Source: Auriscalpium vulgare (lineage: Eukaryota; Basidiomycota; Agaricomycetes; Russulales; Auriscalpiaceae). Taken from it: a stretch of DNA of 64,000 nucleotides. The translations under genes and the position numbers were made by a program. The notes below the pieces were generated by a model. It ran no database searches, had not been told where the DNA came from, and saw nothing but the letters and a program-made list of their open reading frames with translations. Below are positions 47,182 to 55,971 of this stretch, piece after piece; the stretch's first letter is position 1; the number at the start of each line of letters is the position of its first letter. The stretch spans positions 1,178,001 to 1,242,000 of the forward strand of contig JAHBBC010000009.1 of NCBI GenBank assembly GCA_019915015.1. The letters run 5' to 3'.

Positions 47182-47460
47182 TGTTGGTGGAGGACGGGGT
47201 ACGTGAAGACGACAGGGAGGACTTGCCTTAGGCGCGAGGCGTTTGTTTATCATCACGTGCGTGCCAAATCTCATCTTATCTGCGATCATGATCTTCAACA
47301 CATCACCTCATACTAAGCTAAGTATTCATATAGGTCTACACCCCGTCTACACCTGTAACCTGTCTAGGCACTCAGTGTACTGTATGATTTAGTTGAGAGG
47401 GCCTCTCGGACACTATCTTATCACACGGGGCAATGTTCCGAAGCACCGAGATCGGGGGCT

Positions 47461-47729
47461 CCGAGATCCCTAAGATCCGGAGCTGATCCGGGGCTCCGAC
47501 GGTCCAGACCCGATGCCTAAATATAACGGGAAGGAACACGCGCGTGCTGCTGACACGCAGTGACAGCTCATCAAGATCACCCATCACTACGGCTCGAAAG
47601 GGTAGCTAGGTGGGTGCTATTCTGCTCGATCTTTTGTAGGCAGGACACGCTAACTACCTGCTAAAGTAAGCGCGACGGAGAGTCTCTCCGACGTGCTTAC
47701 TTTAGCCTGTACTGTGGGAAGGACAGGTG
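47461..47729 (-). repeat. Right terminal inverted repeat of KDZ copy B
   Basis: Reverse complement of 39466-39734, followed by target duplication TGTAGCAC. Confidence 0.93.
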
Positions 47730-47753
47730 TGTAGCACGCGAGGTCCCATCATT

Positions 47754-47790
47754 CCTCCCCCCAACTGAGCTACCGACTGTCCTCAGTCGG
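47754..47790 (+). promoter_or_regulatory. Conserved C-run/AACTGA/hairpin motif, copy 1
   Basis: CCTCCCCCCAACTGA, then a perfect 7-bp hairpin CCGACTG-TCCT-CAGTCGG (47773-47790). It ends 126 bp before the ATG of the gene at 47917. KDZ copy B inserted only about 25 bp to its left. See copies at 49546, 53471 and 63255. Confidence 0.75.
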
Positions 47791-47916
47791 GTCCTCCTCG
47801 GAGACCCTCGGCGATGCTCGGCGAATCGCGCTCCTGAAAAGACCCCCTCCCCACCGCCGAAGGCCCTAGCTGCGCCATCCCCGACGCCGCTATCCCAAAC
47901 ACACCCAACCACCAAC

Positions 47917-49140
47917 ATGGCCTGGTCCCCTTCCATCCTTGCCTTCCAACTCCATACCTTACGCCAGCTCGCTGAAGTCCCGCGTCCCTTCGCGTTCGCC
48001 GAAGACTCCGCCGTGGCCCTGGCCGAGCTGGAGACTTGGGGGCGCCAGCTGGTGGCCCTCCTGGTACGTGAACCGCGTTGCTCGTCCGTTTTTACGCCCA
48101 AATCTGACCGTAATTGCCCACAGGAAAACTTGGACCGCGGCAGTTCGCCCAGCATCTTTGCCGCCGCCGAACGAGTTGCTATGCCTTTGTTTGAGCAGGC
48201 CATGTTGCTAGCGCCCACGACTACCGCCAGCTTCGCCGAATGGGCCCGGCCCCTCCTGCGGCTGTACTCCGCCTACCACGCCCCCATGCACCCCTGGGAT
48301 GCCGTCCTGGGCCCCGACGAGGGGCTCCCCGTGCGCGAGCTCCTTTTTAAAGCCAGCATCGTTGAGGAGGATCTGTGGACCACATACCGCGCCGGGACCA
48401 GCGACGTCGAGTCTTATTTGGAGGAGCTACGTCAGTTCCACGCCACGTTCCCCGCCCATCGTCCCCGCGGAATGCAGACCTTCGTTGCCGACGTTCTCCG
48501 CCGTGTTTTGACGCAGGCTGCCATCGTCATCGACCAATCTGACGGGGGTAGCCGTGTTCTGCTAGCCACGGTCGACCAACACGCCTCCCTGACTACCCAG
48601 CTCAACGCGCGTGCTTCGCGTGGCCGTCACCTCGCCGGACTTGGTGGTCGTTTGTTGGGCGCCTTCGTGGCTGAGTCCACTAGCAGCTTGGATCGCTTCC
48701 ATTCCGCCTTGCGCTCCTTGGTCGGTATCCGCGCCGCGTGGGCTGACGCCCCTTATCTCCTCGACCTCATTGCCGAGCCTGTCGTCATCCTGGAGCGTAG
48801 CTTTATAGCCTTCCTGGAACGCGGCCGCGTCTACCACCACTTCCTTCTTGGCCTGCCCGCGACGGCTGCTGTGGCCGATCCGTTCGCCGGCTCCGCGGTG
48901 GCTATGATGTTGCTCGGTGGCGATCTCTCCGATTCCTCCGACGGAGAGGACGGGGCGTCGTACAGCCCCCTCGGCGTCACCTACAGCCCTAGCAACGGTT
49001 CCGCGGCGTCCAACGCTGAAGTTGCCCTAACGATCGCCGAAGAGTTGGGGGTGGCACTAGATGATGAGGAGATACAGACGTCCTCGGTGGTGCTGACCGC
49101 ATCCGCTGTGGCCGCTGCCCTTCGTGACGCGGCCGAGTAG
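47917..49140 (+). CDS. Member 1 of a lineage-specific gene family, unrecognised
   Basis: Exon 1 (47917-48063) has 49 codons and ends ...ELETWGRQLVALL. A 60-nt phase-0 intron (GTACGT...CACAG) follows, then one long exon (48124-49140); total 387 residues. It is largely helical and rich in Ala and Leu. The block EEDLWTTYRAG, VESYLEELRQFHATFPAHRP, RGMQ (around 48,365-48,480) is clearly homologous to the gene at 63,381. The acidic Ser-rich segment SDSSDGEDGASYSP precedes the C-terminus. No signal peptide or membrane helix is obvious. The promoter side holds the hairpin motif and a weak TATA-like CTGAAAAG near 47,832. Function unknown; a structural protein derived from a retroelement gag is possible but I see no gag signature. 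Confidence 0.7.
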   Translation: MAWSPSILAFQLHTLRQLAEVPRPFAFAEDSAVALAELETWGRQLVALLVREPRCSSVFTPKSDRNCPQENLDRGSSPSIFAAAERVAMPLFEQAMLLAPTTTASFAEWARPLLRLYSAYHAPMHPWDAVLGPDEGLPVRELLFKASIVEEDLWTTYRAGTSDVESYLEELRQFHATFPAHRPRGMQTFVADVLRRVLTQAAIVIDQSDGGSRVLLATVDQHASLTTQLNARASRGRHLAGLGGRLLGAFVAESTSSLDRFHSALRSLVGIRAAWADAPYLLDLIAEPVVILERSFIAFLERGRVYHHFLLGLPATAAVADPFAGSAVAMMLLGGDLSDSSDGEDGASYSPLGVTYSPSNGSAASNAEVALTIAEELGVALDDEEIQTSSVVLTASAVAAALRDAAE

Positions 49141-49545
49141 TAGATACTTCTGTACCGTTCTGCTCCTTCAAATGGCAATTGTGCGAGTCCTTATGACGCT
49201 CCTCGTTGAACCGGGGAGGCGGGGGTTCCTCCTCCTTCGCTACCGACTGGGCAAAGCTCGCGCGTGGTTCGGCGAACGTCCGCCCCGCCCTGTCCTGTCG
49301 TTCTGATCCGGTCAACGCGGTCTTCGTGCTCTCGTCGCTCCTCCTCGCCTTTATCGCTGTTCCGGGTTCCTCATGGTGCTTCTCGCCGCGCCTGTGTCTT
49401 GTGTCTTTGATCCGCCCGCTAATCTCCCGATAGGTGCCCTTTTTGCTCCGCTGATTTGCCTTTCCCGCTTGTAGTCCGCGGATCCTATTCGGCGGCGGTT
49501 CGCTGGCGAACGCCCTGCGATCGCCCTGCGCTCCTCCACGCGCGT
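49141..49545. other. Spacer between family members 1 and 2
   Basis: No gene seen. It should contain the 3' end of member 1 and the upstream region of member 2. TTCGGCGAACG occurs near 49,268. Confidence 0.45.
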
Positions 49546-49581
49546 CCTCCCCCCAACTGAAATTTCGCCTGTCCGCAGGCG
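49546..49581 (+). promoter_or_regulatory. Conserved C-run/AACTGA/hairpin motif, copy 2
   Basis: CCTCCCCCCAACTGA, then the hairpin CGCCTG-TCCG-CAGGCG (49566-49581). It ends 91 bp before the ATG at 49673 and about 45 bp before the TATA-like box. Confidence 0.75.
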
Positions 49582-49626
49582 CACGCGGCCACCGGCCGCC
49601 GGCTCAGGAGTCCCGGCTGGCTGTAG

Positions 49627-49634
49627 CATAAAAG
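49627..49634 (+). promoter_or_regulatory. TATA-like box
   Basis: CATAAAAG, 39 bp before the ATG at 49673 and downstream of the hairpin motif. Confidence 0.45.
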
Positions 49635-49672
49635 CTGACTGGGTCATCTGTCGCCGACGCTCCCCACGTACC

Positions 49673-50836
49673 ATGCCGTCGCCTTTTGTCCTGTCTGTCC
49701 GCGCCCTCGACTTGCTCACGCTTCTCCTCGCCCCACCGTCGCTGATGCTAGAGGCTACTCCCGTGGTCGCCCTTGTCGAGGAGAGGGAAGCCTGGGGTCG
49801 CCGCGTGGCTGGTGCCATTGTATGTCAACTGCGCGGTCGCTCTTTACTGCCCAATACTGATCCTCCACAGGAGGGCATCCGTGTTTCTGAGCGCCCAGTG
49901 TTCCTGCGTGTGGCGGCCATGGTTACTGTCCCCGTGTTCGAGGCCCTCTTCGTTGTCGCCCCCCACGTTCGCGACACGTTCGCCGTATGGGGTGGGTCCC
50001 TCGTTTTGGCCTCGGCGCCCCCGGCGAACAGCCTCGCGCAAGATCCGCTCGGGCAGCCGCCCCTCGCCGCCCTTTCCTTCCGCGGAGTTTTGAGCCACGG
50101 GCGTGACGTTGTCCGCCTCGGCGAAGCTGTCTTGTTCAAGATGCTCGAGGGCGGCCAGCTCTCGCACGCAGCGTACCAGGGCGAACTCGGGGCGTTGTAC
50201 CGCACCCGCGTACCCCTTCGCCAGAACCCTGGCTGTCTGGCAGTGCATGAGGGGATCGTCGACGCCATGTATGCGTGTTCCACCGCCCTTCGCGCCGAGC
50301 ATGGCGGCTCCCAGATCATCCTGTCCGCGGCCTATCATGCCACCACCGCCGCCGCGGGCGGCACCGCCGTGGACCTCGCCGAAACCTTCCAACGCATCGC
50401 CGGCCCCATTTCAGCGTCCTTCCTGACGTACGCCGAAGATTCCATCGTACACCTTCGCCTCGCTTTCGATTACGTCCAGCTCGTCCGCGGCTCCCGTACT
50501 TCCGACCTGGCATATGGCGTTGAGTTTGCCCGCGCGGCCGACCAGCTGGAAGCCACCGCGCGGGAACATATTCACGACCTTACGCTCTGGGCTGTCATGC
50601 TTGATCGTTTTCGCCTCGTCACGTCGTTGGCGCGTTCCCTTCGCGTGGCCGGGCTGCCGCCTTCGGTGACGGGCCACCCCGGCGAGGAGGACATCATCCT
50701 AGTCGGCGATACCGGTCGCGGGGGTCGCCCCGTGCACAACCCTATGGAGGAAGGCGCGTACGTCCCTCCTGCGCGCCGCGCGGGACGGTTCCGCCCTCGT
50801 TCGGCGAACGCCGGCGTGAACGCCTCCGCAACGTAA
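49673..50836 (+). CDS. Member 2 of the lineage-specific gene family, unrecognised
   Basis: Exon 1 (49673-49819) has 49 codons and ends ...EEREAWGRRVAGAI, the same length and intron phase as member 1. The intron is 51 nt (GTATGT...CACAG), and exon 2 runs 49871-50836, for about 370 residues. The body is helical and Ala-rich (VPVFEALFVVAPHVRDTFAV, FLTYAEDSIVHLRLAFDYVQ). The tail is Gly/Arg-rich and disordered (RAGRFRPRSANAG). Sequence similarity to member 1 is weak outside the first exon, so common ancestry rests mainly on exon structure, position and the upstream motif. An AATAAA poly(A)-like signal lies near 50,913. Function unknown. Confidence 0.7.
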   Translation: MPSPFVLSVRALDLLTLLLAPPSLMLEATPVVALVEEREAWGRRVAGAIVCQLRGRSLLPNTDPPQEGIRVSERPVFLRVAAMVTVPVFEALFVVAPHVRDTFAVWGGSLVLASAPPANSLAQDPLGQPPLAALSFRGVLSHGRDVVRLGEAVLFKMLEGGQLSHAAYQGELGALYRTRVPLRQNPGCLAVHEGIVDAMYACSTALRAEHGGSQIILSAAYHATTAAAGGTAVDLAETFQRIAGPISASFLTYAEDSIVHLRLAFDYVQLVRGSRTSDLAYGVEFARAADQLEATAREHIHDLTLWAVMLDRFRLVTSLARSLRVAGLPPSVTGHPGEEDIILVGDTGRGGRPVHNPMEEGAYVPPARRAGRFRPRSANAGVNASAT

Positions 50837-51267
50837 ATGCGTCTGCGTAGCTGGGCGAAGACAGTAGAGGTTCTTGGTCGCCCAGCTATCCTGTGCGTTA
50901 GTAGTCGGAATGCAATAAAAGGTTGCTTGCGCGTTGATGGTATAGTGATCCCAGTGCATTTCCCCTTGTCGGCTACCATTGACCTCTTCCGCGCGATCCG
51001 CCCCCCCACTGAGTGATGGGCGCTTCCGACTTGTAGGTTTTCTGGTGGCCGCGAGGCAGTGCTCCGAAGTAGCTGCGCGCGTACGTCATAGTGACTACAC
51101 GCCTGCTGCCGAGCTAGGGCGCCTATACACGGAAGCAAAACTCGCGCGCTACGCACGGCCCAGCTCGTCTGTACGGCATCCGCGTCTCTTTTGTGCCACA
51201 AGTTCGCCGCGCTTCGCTTCTTGTTCTTGACCTTCACTTCCCCTCCCTTTCCTCGCGCACGCTTTCC
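50837..51267. other. Spacer between members 2 and 3
   Basis: Holds AATAAA near 50,913 and a degenerate motif (C-run, then ACTGAG, near 51,001-51,014) without the TCCN hairpin. No gene supported. Confidence 0.45.
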
Positions 51268-53339
51268 ATGGCCGACCCGTCCGCCCTGGCTGATTTCGCC
51301 CGCGACATCGTCGTCGCCGACCTGGCCTCCGTGGAGGCCGACCTCCCGGCGTCCGGTACAGTCGCTGAGCGGCAGGCTTGGTGCGTTCGCGCAGCCGTCG
51401 TTTCCGTGCGTGCCCTACTCTCCCCTTTTTCGTGTCCGCCTTGCTAACCTTCCCTTCAGGAGCGACTGTGGGCACTACTGGGTCGCGCCGTCGCGCTGCC
51501 TCCCGGTGTGGCGGACCGCCTCCGCCTCTTGGACAGCGCGGTCGGCCGCCTCCGCCCCGCCGATCCCGCGCCCGCTCCGACGTTTGCGCCTCTCGCGCCG
51601 TTCCCGGCCCCTTCCCCTCCTGCTGCCAGCCCGGCACATCCTACCCCCGCGTCCCGTAAGAAGAAGGTGCATTCTCGTCATCTCACCCTTCTCACGTCCG
51701 CTAATTGCTCCGCCCCCAGCCCGTCAAGAAGCCGGCTCGCGTCGAGGTCGTGATCCCGGCACGCCCAGCGGTCCCCCCGCCCGTCGTCGCTGCGGCTCCT
51801 GCGGTCCCGCCTCCCGAGCCCGAGCCCGCACCGCTCTCTCCACGCGACGAGCGAGCCCAACGGAACGCAGCCCGCAGGGCTCGCACCGCCGTTGTGCCCG
51901 CTCCGGTCATTCCTCCCCCCGCCGTTACCGCGCCCGTACCTGCGACTCCCCCTACACGCAAGCGAACGCGGAGTCAAGCCCGCAAGAAGACCCGCGCCCC
52001 GATCGACGCCAACGCCCTGTCCAGCGAGGTCGACGACGAGGGCGATCCCCTCTACCAAACTTCCCGCGTCCGTCCCACGTTCGTCGAGCGGTACGCCGGC
52101 GAACGTGTCCCGGTGCGTTTTTGCCTCCCGTCTCGTCCTCCTAGAGTCTGACCGCCCCTCCATCCTCTGTAGACCAGTCAGCGGTGCACGTACTGCCGCT
52201 ATCACTTCGACGAGCCCGCGGACTGCTATTTCAAGCCCCACAGTCTCGCCAAGTGCGTCAAGTGCCGGGTGCACAAGAAGCACTGTGGTGGCGCTGTTCT
52301 GGAGGGCGGGTACGTACAGCAGCCCAAGCGCCGTACCCGCGCCGACTCGCCTTCGCCTGGACCTCGCCCACGCAAACGTGCGCGCGCCAACCCTCCGTCC
52401 TCGTCGCGAGTGGCGCACCCGCCGGGTTCGCCGTCGCTCCCCAACCACCGCGGGCTCTCCCCCGGCTCTCGCGTCGCGATGATGCCCTTCCCAGAGGCGC
52501 TAGCTTTCGCCGACCTTCCCAGTAGGTCACTTCTCCTCCTTTCTCCCTACCTGCCTTGACCCATCCCCGCAGGCGCATATGGCCCCGCCGCGCCGCTCCT
52601 CCGCGATATGGCGGCCGAAATCGAGACGGCTCAGGCTGAGTGGACGTCCCTTCTGGCGCCCATCTCGGACTTCGGCGAGACCCTTGGCGACCTCAATGGG
52701 CTCTATATCGAGCTGTCCGCTAACGCGCACGCCCTCCGTGTCCTGGCGCGCCGCCACGACCGCCTCCACCTCCGTGCGCGCCAGATCGCCGATATCCTCG
52801 ATCGGTCCCCCACTCCCGCGTCTGAGCCGTCGCCCGTCATCCCCACTGCTCTCCGGGTAGCGCCTGGCGGCCGCATCCGCTCGACTCCTCCCCCGGTCGC
52901 TGGTCCCTCCGGCCCCCAGTCGCGGGCGCGTCTTGAAGACGAGCTGGAAGACCTCGCTCGCTCCCCTTCGCCTCCGCTCCTTGCCAGCCCGCGTGCGCTC
53001 ATTCGCACGGCTTCGCCTCCCGTCGCTGGCCCTTCCCGCCTGCGTTCGCCCACTCCTGTCGCCGAATCCTACGACACCTGGGGAGGGTTCCAGGATTCCT
53101 GCGACGAGATCGCAATGGGGCCGTCCTTCTCCGACCCTCTCGCCCCGTCGCCCCTCCCCGAGTCCGTTGCCAGTCCCGCGCCCGACGCCGCTGTGGCCGA
53201 TGATCACCCCGGCTTTTTCCTGCCCGGCGCGACCGCTACCCCCGTCTCGGATGTCGGCGACATCGGCATCCTTCTGCCTGTTGCCGAGGATTCGGAGGGG
53301 GTGGAAGGGGAGGTCGCTGGCGTCATTGCCTTGGAGTAG
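51268..53339 (+). CDS. Member 3: family first exon fused to a Cys-rich putative zinc-binding protein
   Basis: Exons 51268-51405, 51460-51666, 51720-52112, 52173-52521 and 52573-53339 join in frame into 617 residues. Exon 1 (46 codons, ending VAERQAWCVRAAVVS) matches the first-exon module of members 1 and 2, with the same phase-0 intron. A long Pro/Ala-rich region with basic clusters (RKRTRSQARKKTRAP) follows. Next is a Cys cluster, RCTYCRYHFDEPADCYF then CVKCRVHKKHC, which has the spacing of a small zinc-binding or nucleic-acid-binding module. After another basic Ser/Pro stretch comes a helical segment (MAAEIETAQAEWTSLLAPIS) and an acidic tail. Nuclear location is likely from the basic clusters. 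I do not recognise the family. Confidence 0.72.
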
Positions 53340-53470
53340 TGGTGTTGCTTCGTTTCCGTTGTTTCCGGTTCCTCGTTCTTCTGTCTCTCTTCCTGTACCG
53401 TTCCCCTCTTGTTTCCTGCTGCCTTCTCCGTGTCCTTGTAGCCTTCTCTTTTTCCCCAAAATGTAAATAG

Positions 53471-53505
53471 CCTCCCCCCAACTTGAAGACAGAGCTGTCC
53501 TCAGC
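53471..53505 (+). promoter_or_regulatory. Conserved C-run/AACTTGA/hairpin motif, copy 3 (orphan)
   Basis: CCTCCCCCCAACTTGA, then a shorter 4-bp hairpin GCTG-TCCT-CAGC (53494-53505). No family gene follows; the stop codon of the minus-strand gypsy fragment lies 3 bp to the right. It may be the promoter of a lost family member. Read on the minus strand, its G-run also resembles a polypurine tract after the gypsy stop. Confidence 0.55.
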
Positions 53506-53507
53506 GC

Positions 53508-55645
53508 TTATTGATCGGCATGGTCGTCCACATCGCTCCCTACACTCGCGCGGTCGCTCCCGTCGGCGCCGTCTTCGCTGAGCGAACGTGACTCGCCTAG
53601 CTCGCCCACTACACTGGGAGCCAGGTCGCCAGACGTGAGTGCCACTACCCGGTCGATCGGCACATCTATGAAGTCGGGCAGCCTGGGTAGGTCCATGTGT
53701 GTACGGGCGAAGTAAGGGATGACGCGAAATTCGGCGACCGGGCGGTCAAAGATCGCGCCGTTCAAGTCGCAGAGGATGTACGGGCCGCCTTTTCGCCGAG
53801 CAACGACAATGAAGGGCCCATCGTACCGCGGGAGCATCTTCCGGTCCAGCGATTTCTCATACTGTGTGTAGCGGAGTAGGACAAGGTCGCCCCGTTGAAA
53901 GTTGTAGTCCTTGATGGACGTCTCGTGATCGCGTTCAAACTTCACGGCCGCGATTCGGCGAGCGTCATAAACTTTCGAGTGCAACGTCCGCAGTTGTGTA
54001 CGGCGTTTCTGCAAGGCGACCGCCCGTCTCGCGATGAGATCCGTCGTAGACAAGATTGAGTCTGGCGGCGGTAGGAGATACGTGGCTTCGACGATATCGA
54101 GTGGCAGCAACGGTTGCGTGCCCGTGGCCGCAAAGTACGGCGAACAGCCCATGCGCTGGCGCGTCGTGACCCTATCAGCCCAAAACACGGAGTGCGCCAC
54201 ATTCGCCCACTTAGTCGCGTCGCCGTCTGCTGCCTTATAGAGCGCCTGGCGAACGTCAAAGTGGGAGCGTTCGACGAGCCCATTGGAGCGCGAATTATAG
54301 CCGGAGATCCTGATGTGTCGCACGCCGTATTGGTCCTCCAAGGCCTTCAGCGCGGCCACGTACGGGGTTCCGTTGTCTGTGACGATTTCGCGGAGAGCAC
54401 CCCACCGGCACAGGACATCTTCGAAGATCCATCTGGCGATGGACGTCGCGTTCTCCTGCCGGAGCATTCTCCATTCCGGAAAGTGAGACACGGAGCAGCG
54501 GCCTTGGACCAGATACTTGAAGCCTTTTGACGCCGGCATGTGCATGGTGTCGGCGTACATTTTGGCGAAGAGTCCCGCGGGCGTGGCGACTTTCGGCGGA
54601 ATGAGGACGTGCTTGACTTGGCGCGTCTGGCAGATGCCACACGTCCTCACAAACCAGGCGACGTCCCGGTCCAGGAACGGCCACCAGACGCGCTCCAGTA
54701 ATAGCATGCGCGTCGCGTAGACGCCGCGATGCCCGACGTCATTGTGACAGGCCTCCAACGCTGCCATCCTCTTGTCCTGTGGCAACACCAACTGATGACG
54801 TCCCTGGGGTTCCTTCTTGAAAAGGCTCGTGCCGTCCAAGAAAAATTCCGTGCAGTACCGCAAAAAGGTGGCGTATTCCTGATCGCTGAGGTTTGCCGGC
54901 CGCTGCAGCGTACGATGCCACTCGCGGACTTTATCAATGCGCGAGTCGGCATCCTTGCTGCGAGCGTCCCGCTCGACCTTATCATAAGAAACCGATACTA
55001 CTTGGTTCAGCAAAAAGAAAGTGGCCACGGAGGTTCGAGTAACCCCACTCTGCTCCGTCGGCGAGCTTCGGCGAACTCCGGGCACGTAGACGTTGATGAG
55101 ATGCATAAACCCGTACAGCGCGTCCACCCAGTCTTCAAAATGGTCGTCGTTGGGCTCGTCGGGGTCGCCTGGTTGGCGACGGCGACGCGATAACCCGTCT
55201 GGGCCGTGGAACAGGCCCGGGACGTGTACCAAGATAAAGTGAAACATTAAAATCGCTATGATCCACCTATTGATGCTCGCCGACGGCTCAATGTCAGGGT
55301 TGTCCAGCATGCCTTTTATGTATCTTGCATCGACTTCGACCACGAGGTTCCGTACCCCAATCAGGTAAAGCTTTAGGGCGCGTAGCGCCCTGAAGAGGCC
55401 GTATAGCTCCAATTTCGGCTGTGAGAACCGTGCTTCCCGGTCGTTAAGGGCTATGGAACCAAATCGTGCGTAATGTTGCTTCTTGCGGCTCTTTGGCTCG
55501 TCGTGATCCGCCTGGCAGAGCAAGAACCCCACCGCAATCGGCGAAGTATCCACGGCAAGGATGACCGCGTCGCCCGAATGGTAGTCGACATGTTGAAGAG
55601 AGCCATTGCTACGCACGGCAGGCGATTCCACACAAGCATGGGAAC
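53508..55645 (-). pseudogene. 5'-truncated Ty3/gypsy polyprotein: RNase H and integrase only
   Basis: The frame is open from about 55,645 to a TAA at 53508 (about 707 codons listed from 55,631). In order: RNase H with AVDTSPIAVGFLL, KLELYGLFRAL and VVEVDARYIKGML; the tail end of a tether region; an HHCC zinc finger (CHNDVGHRGVY...CGICQ); and the integrase core with ADTMHMP, VTDNGTPY and GLVERSHFDV carrying the D, D and E residues. The usual LRYTQYEKSL-type C-terminal domain follows. Gag, protease and reverse transcriptase are missing. The sequence changes abruptly to AT-rich DNA near 55,640, so the element was cut at the RNase H start. No LTR is visible on either side. It cannot transpose alone. 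Catalytic motifs look intact, so decay is recent. Confidence 0.9.
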
Positions 55646-55971
55646 TAAAGTTAGGAAGAATATATCATGAATTCGAAAATGTAACAGTTGATACCTGTGA
55701 CAAATTAGAGATTTCCTGGGAATGCAAGATTTTGAGGCTTTCCTTAGCTACTTATTGAGGCATATTTAATGAGATGAAAAGGGAGCTACAATAAATATAT
55801 ACGTACATATGATGAGTTCTACATGTTTGCATTTTGTTATTTGCCACAGCAGCACTCAATGAAAGCATTTAAATTAAACATGTAGGTTATAAAGAAGGAT
55901 TATATATTATGCATAATATATATATATAAAGAATAAAGTAAATGAATTTAAAATCGATTTTTTTCGGGAAA
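55640..55971. other. AT-rich junction strip
   Basis: A sharp composition change from GC-rich gypsy sequence to AT-rich DNA with TATATATA runs (about 55,905-55,930). No gene. It forms the left border of the 469 bp array. Confidence 0.7.

Larger units (their letters stand above)
39466..47729 (-). mobile_element. KDZ DNA transposon, copy B (complete, 8,264 bp)
   Basis: Same ends, length, gene order and orientation as copy A; every position equals copy A plus 26,336. It is flanked by its own perfect 8-bp duplication TGTAGCAC (39458-39465 and 47730-47737). The only difference I found is G at 40070 where copy A has A at 13734, inside the last intron of accessory gene 3. Different target duplications show two separate insertions, not a segmental duplication. 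Confidence 0.95.

Noticed and set aside
51001..51023. Fifth copy of the hairpin motif before member 3
   Set aside because: The C-run and ACTGAG are there, but the CTG-TCCN-CAG hairpin is missing; noted only as degenerate.
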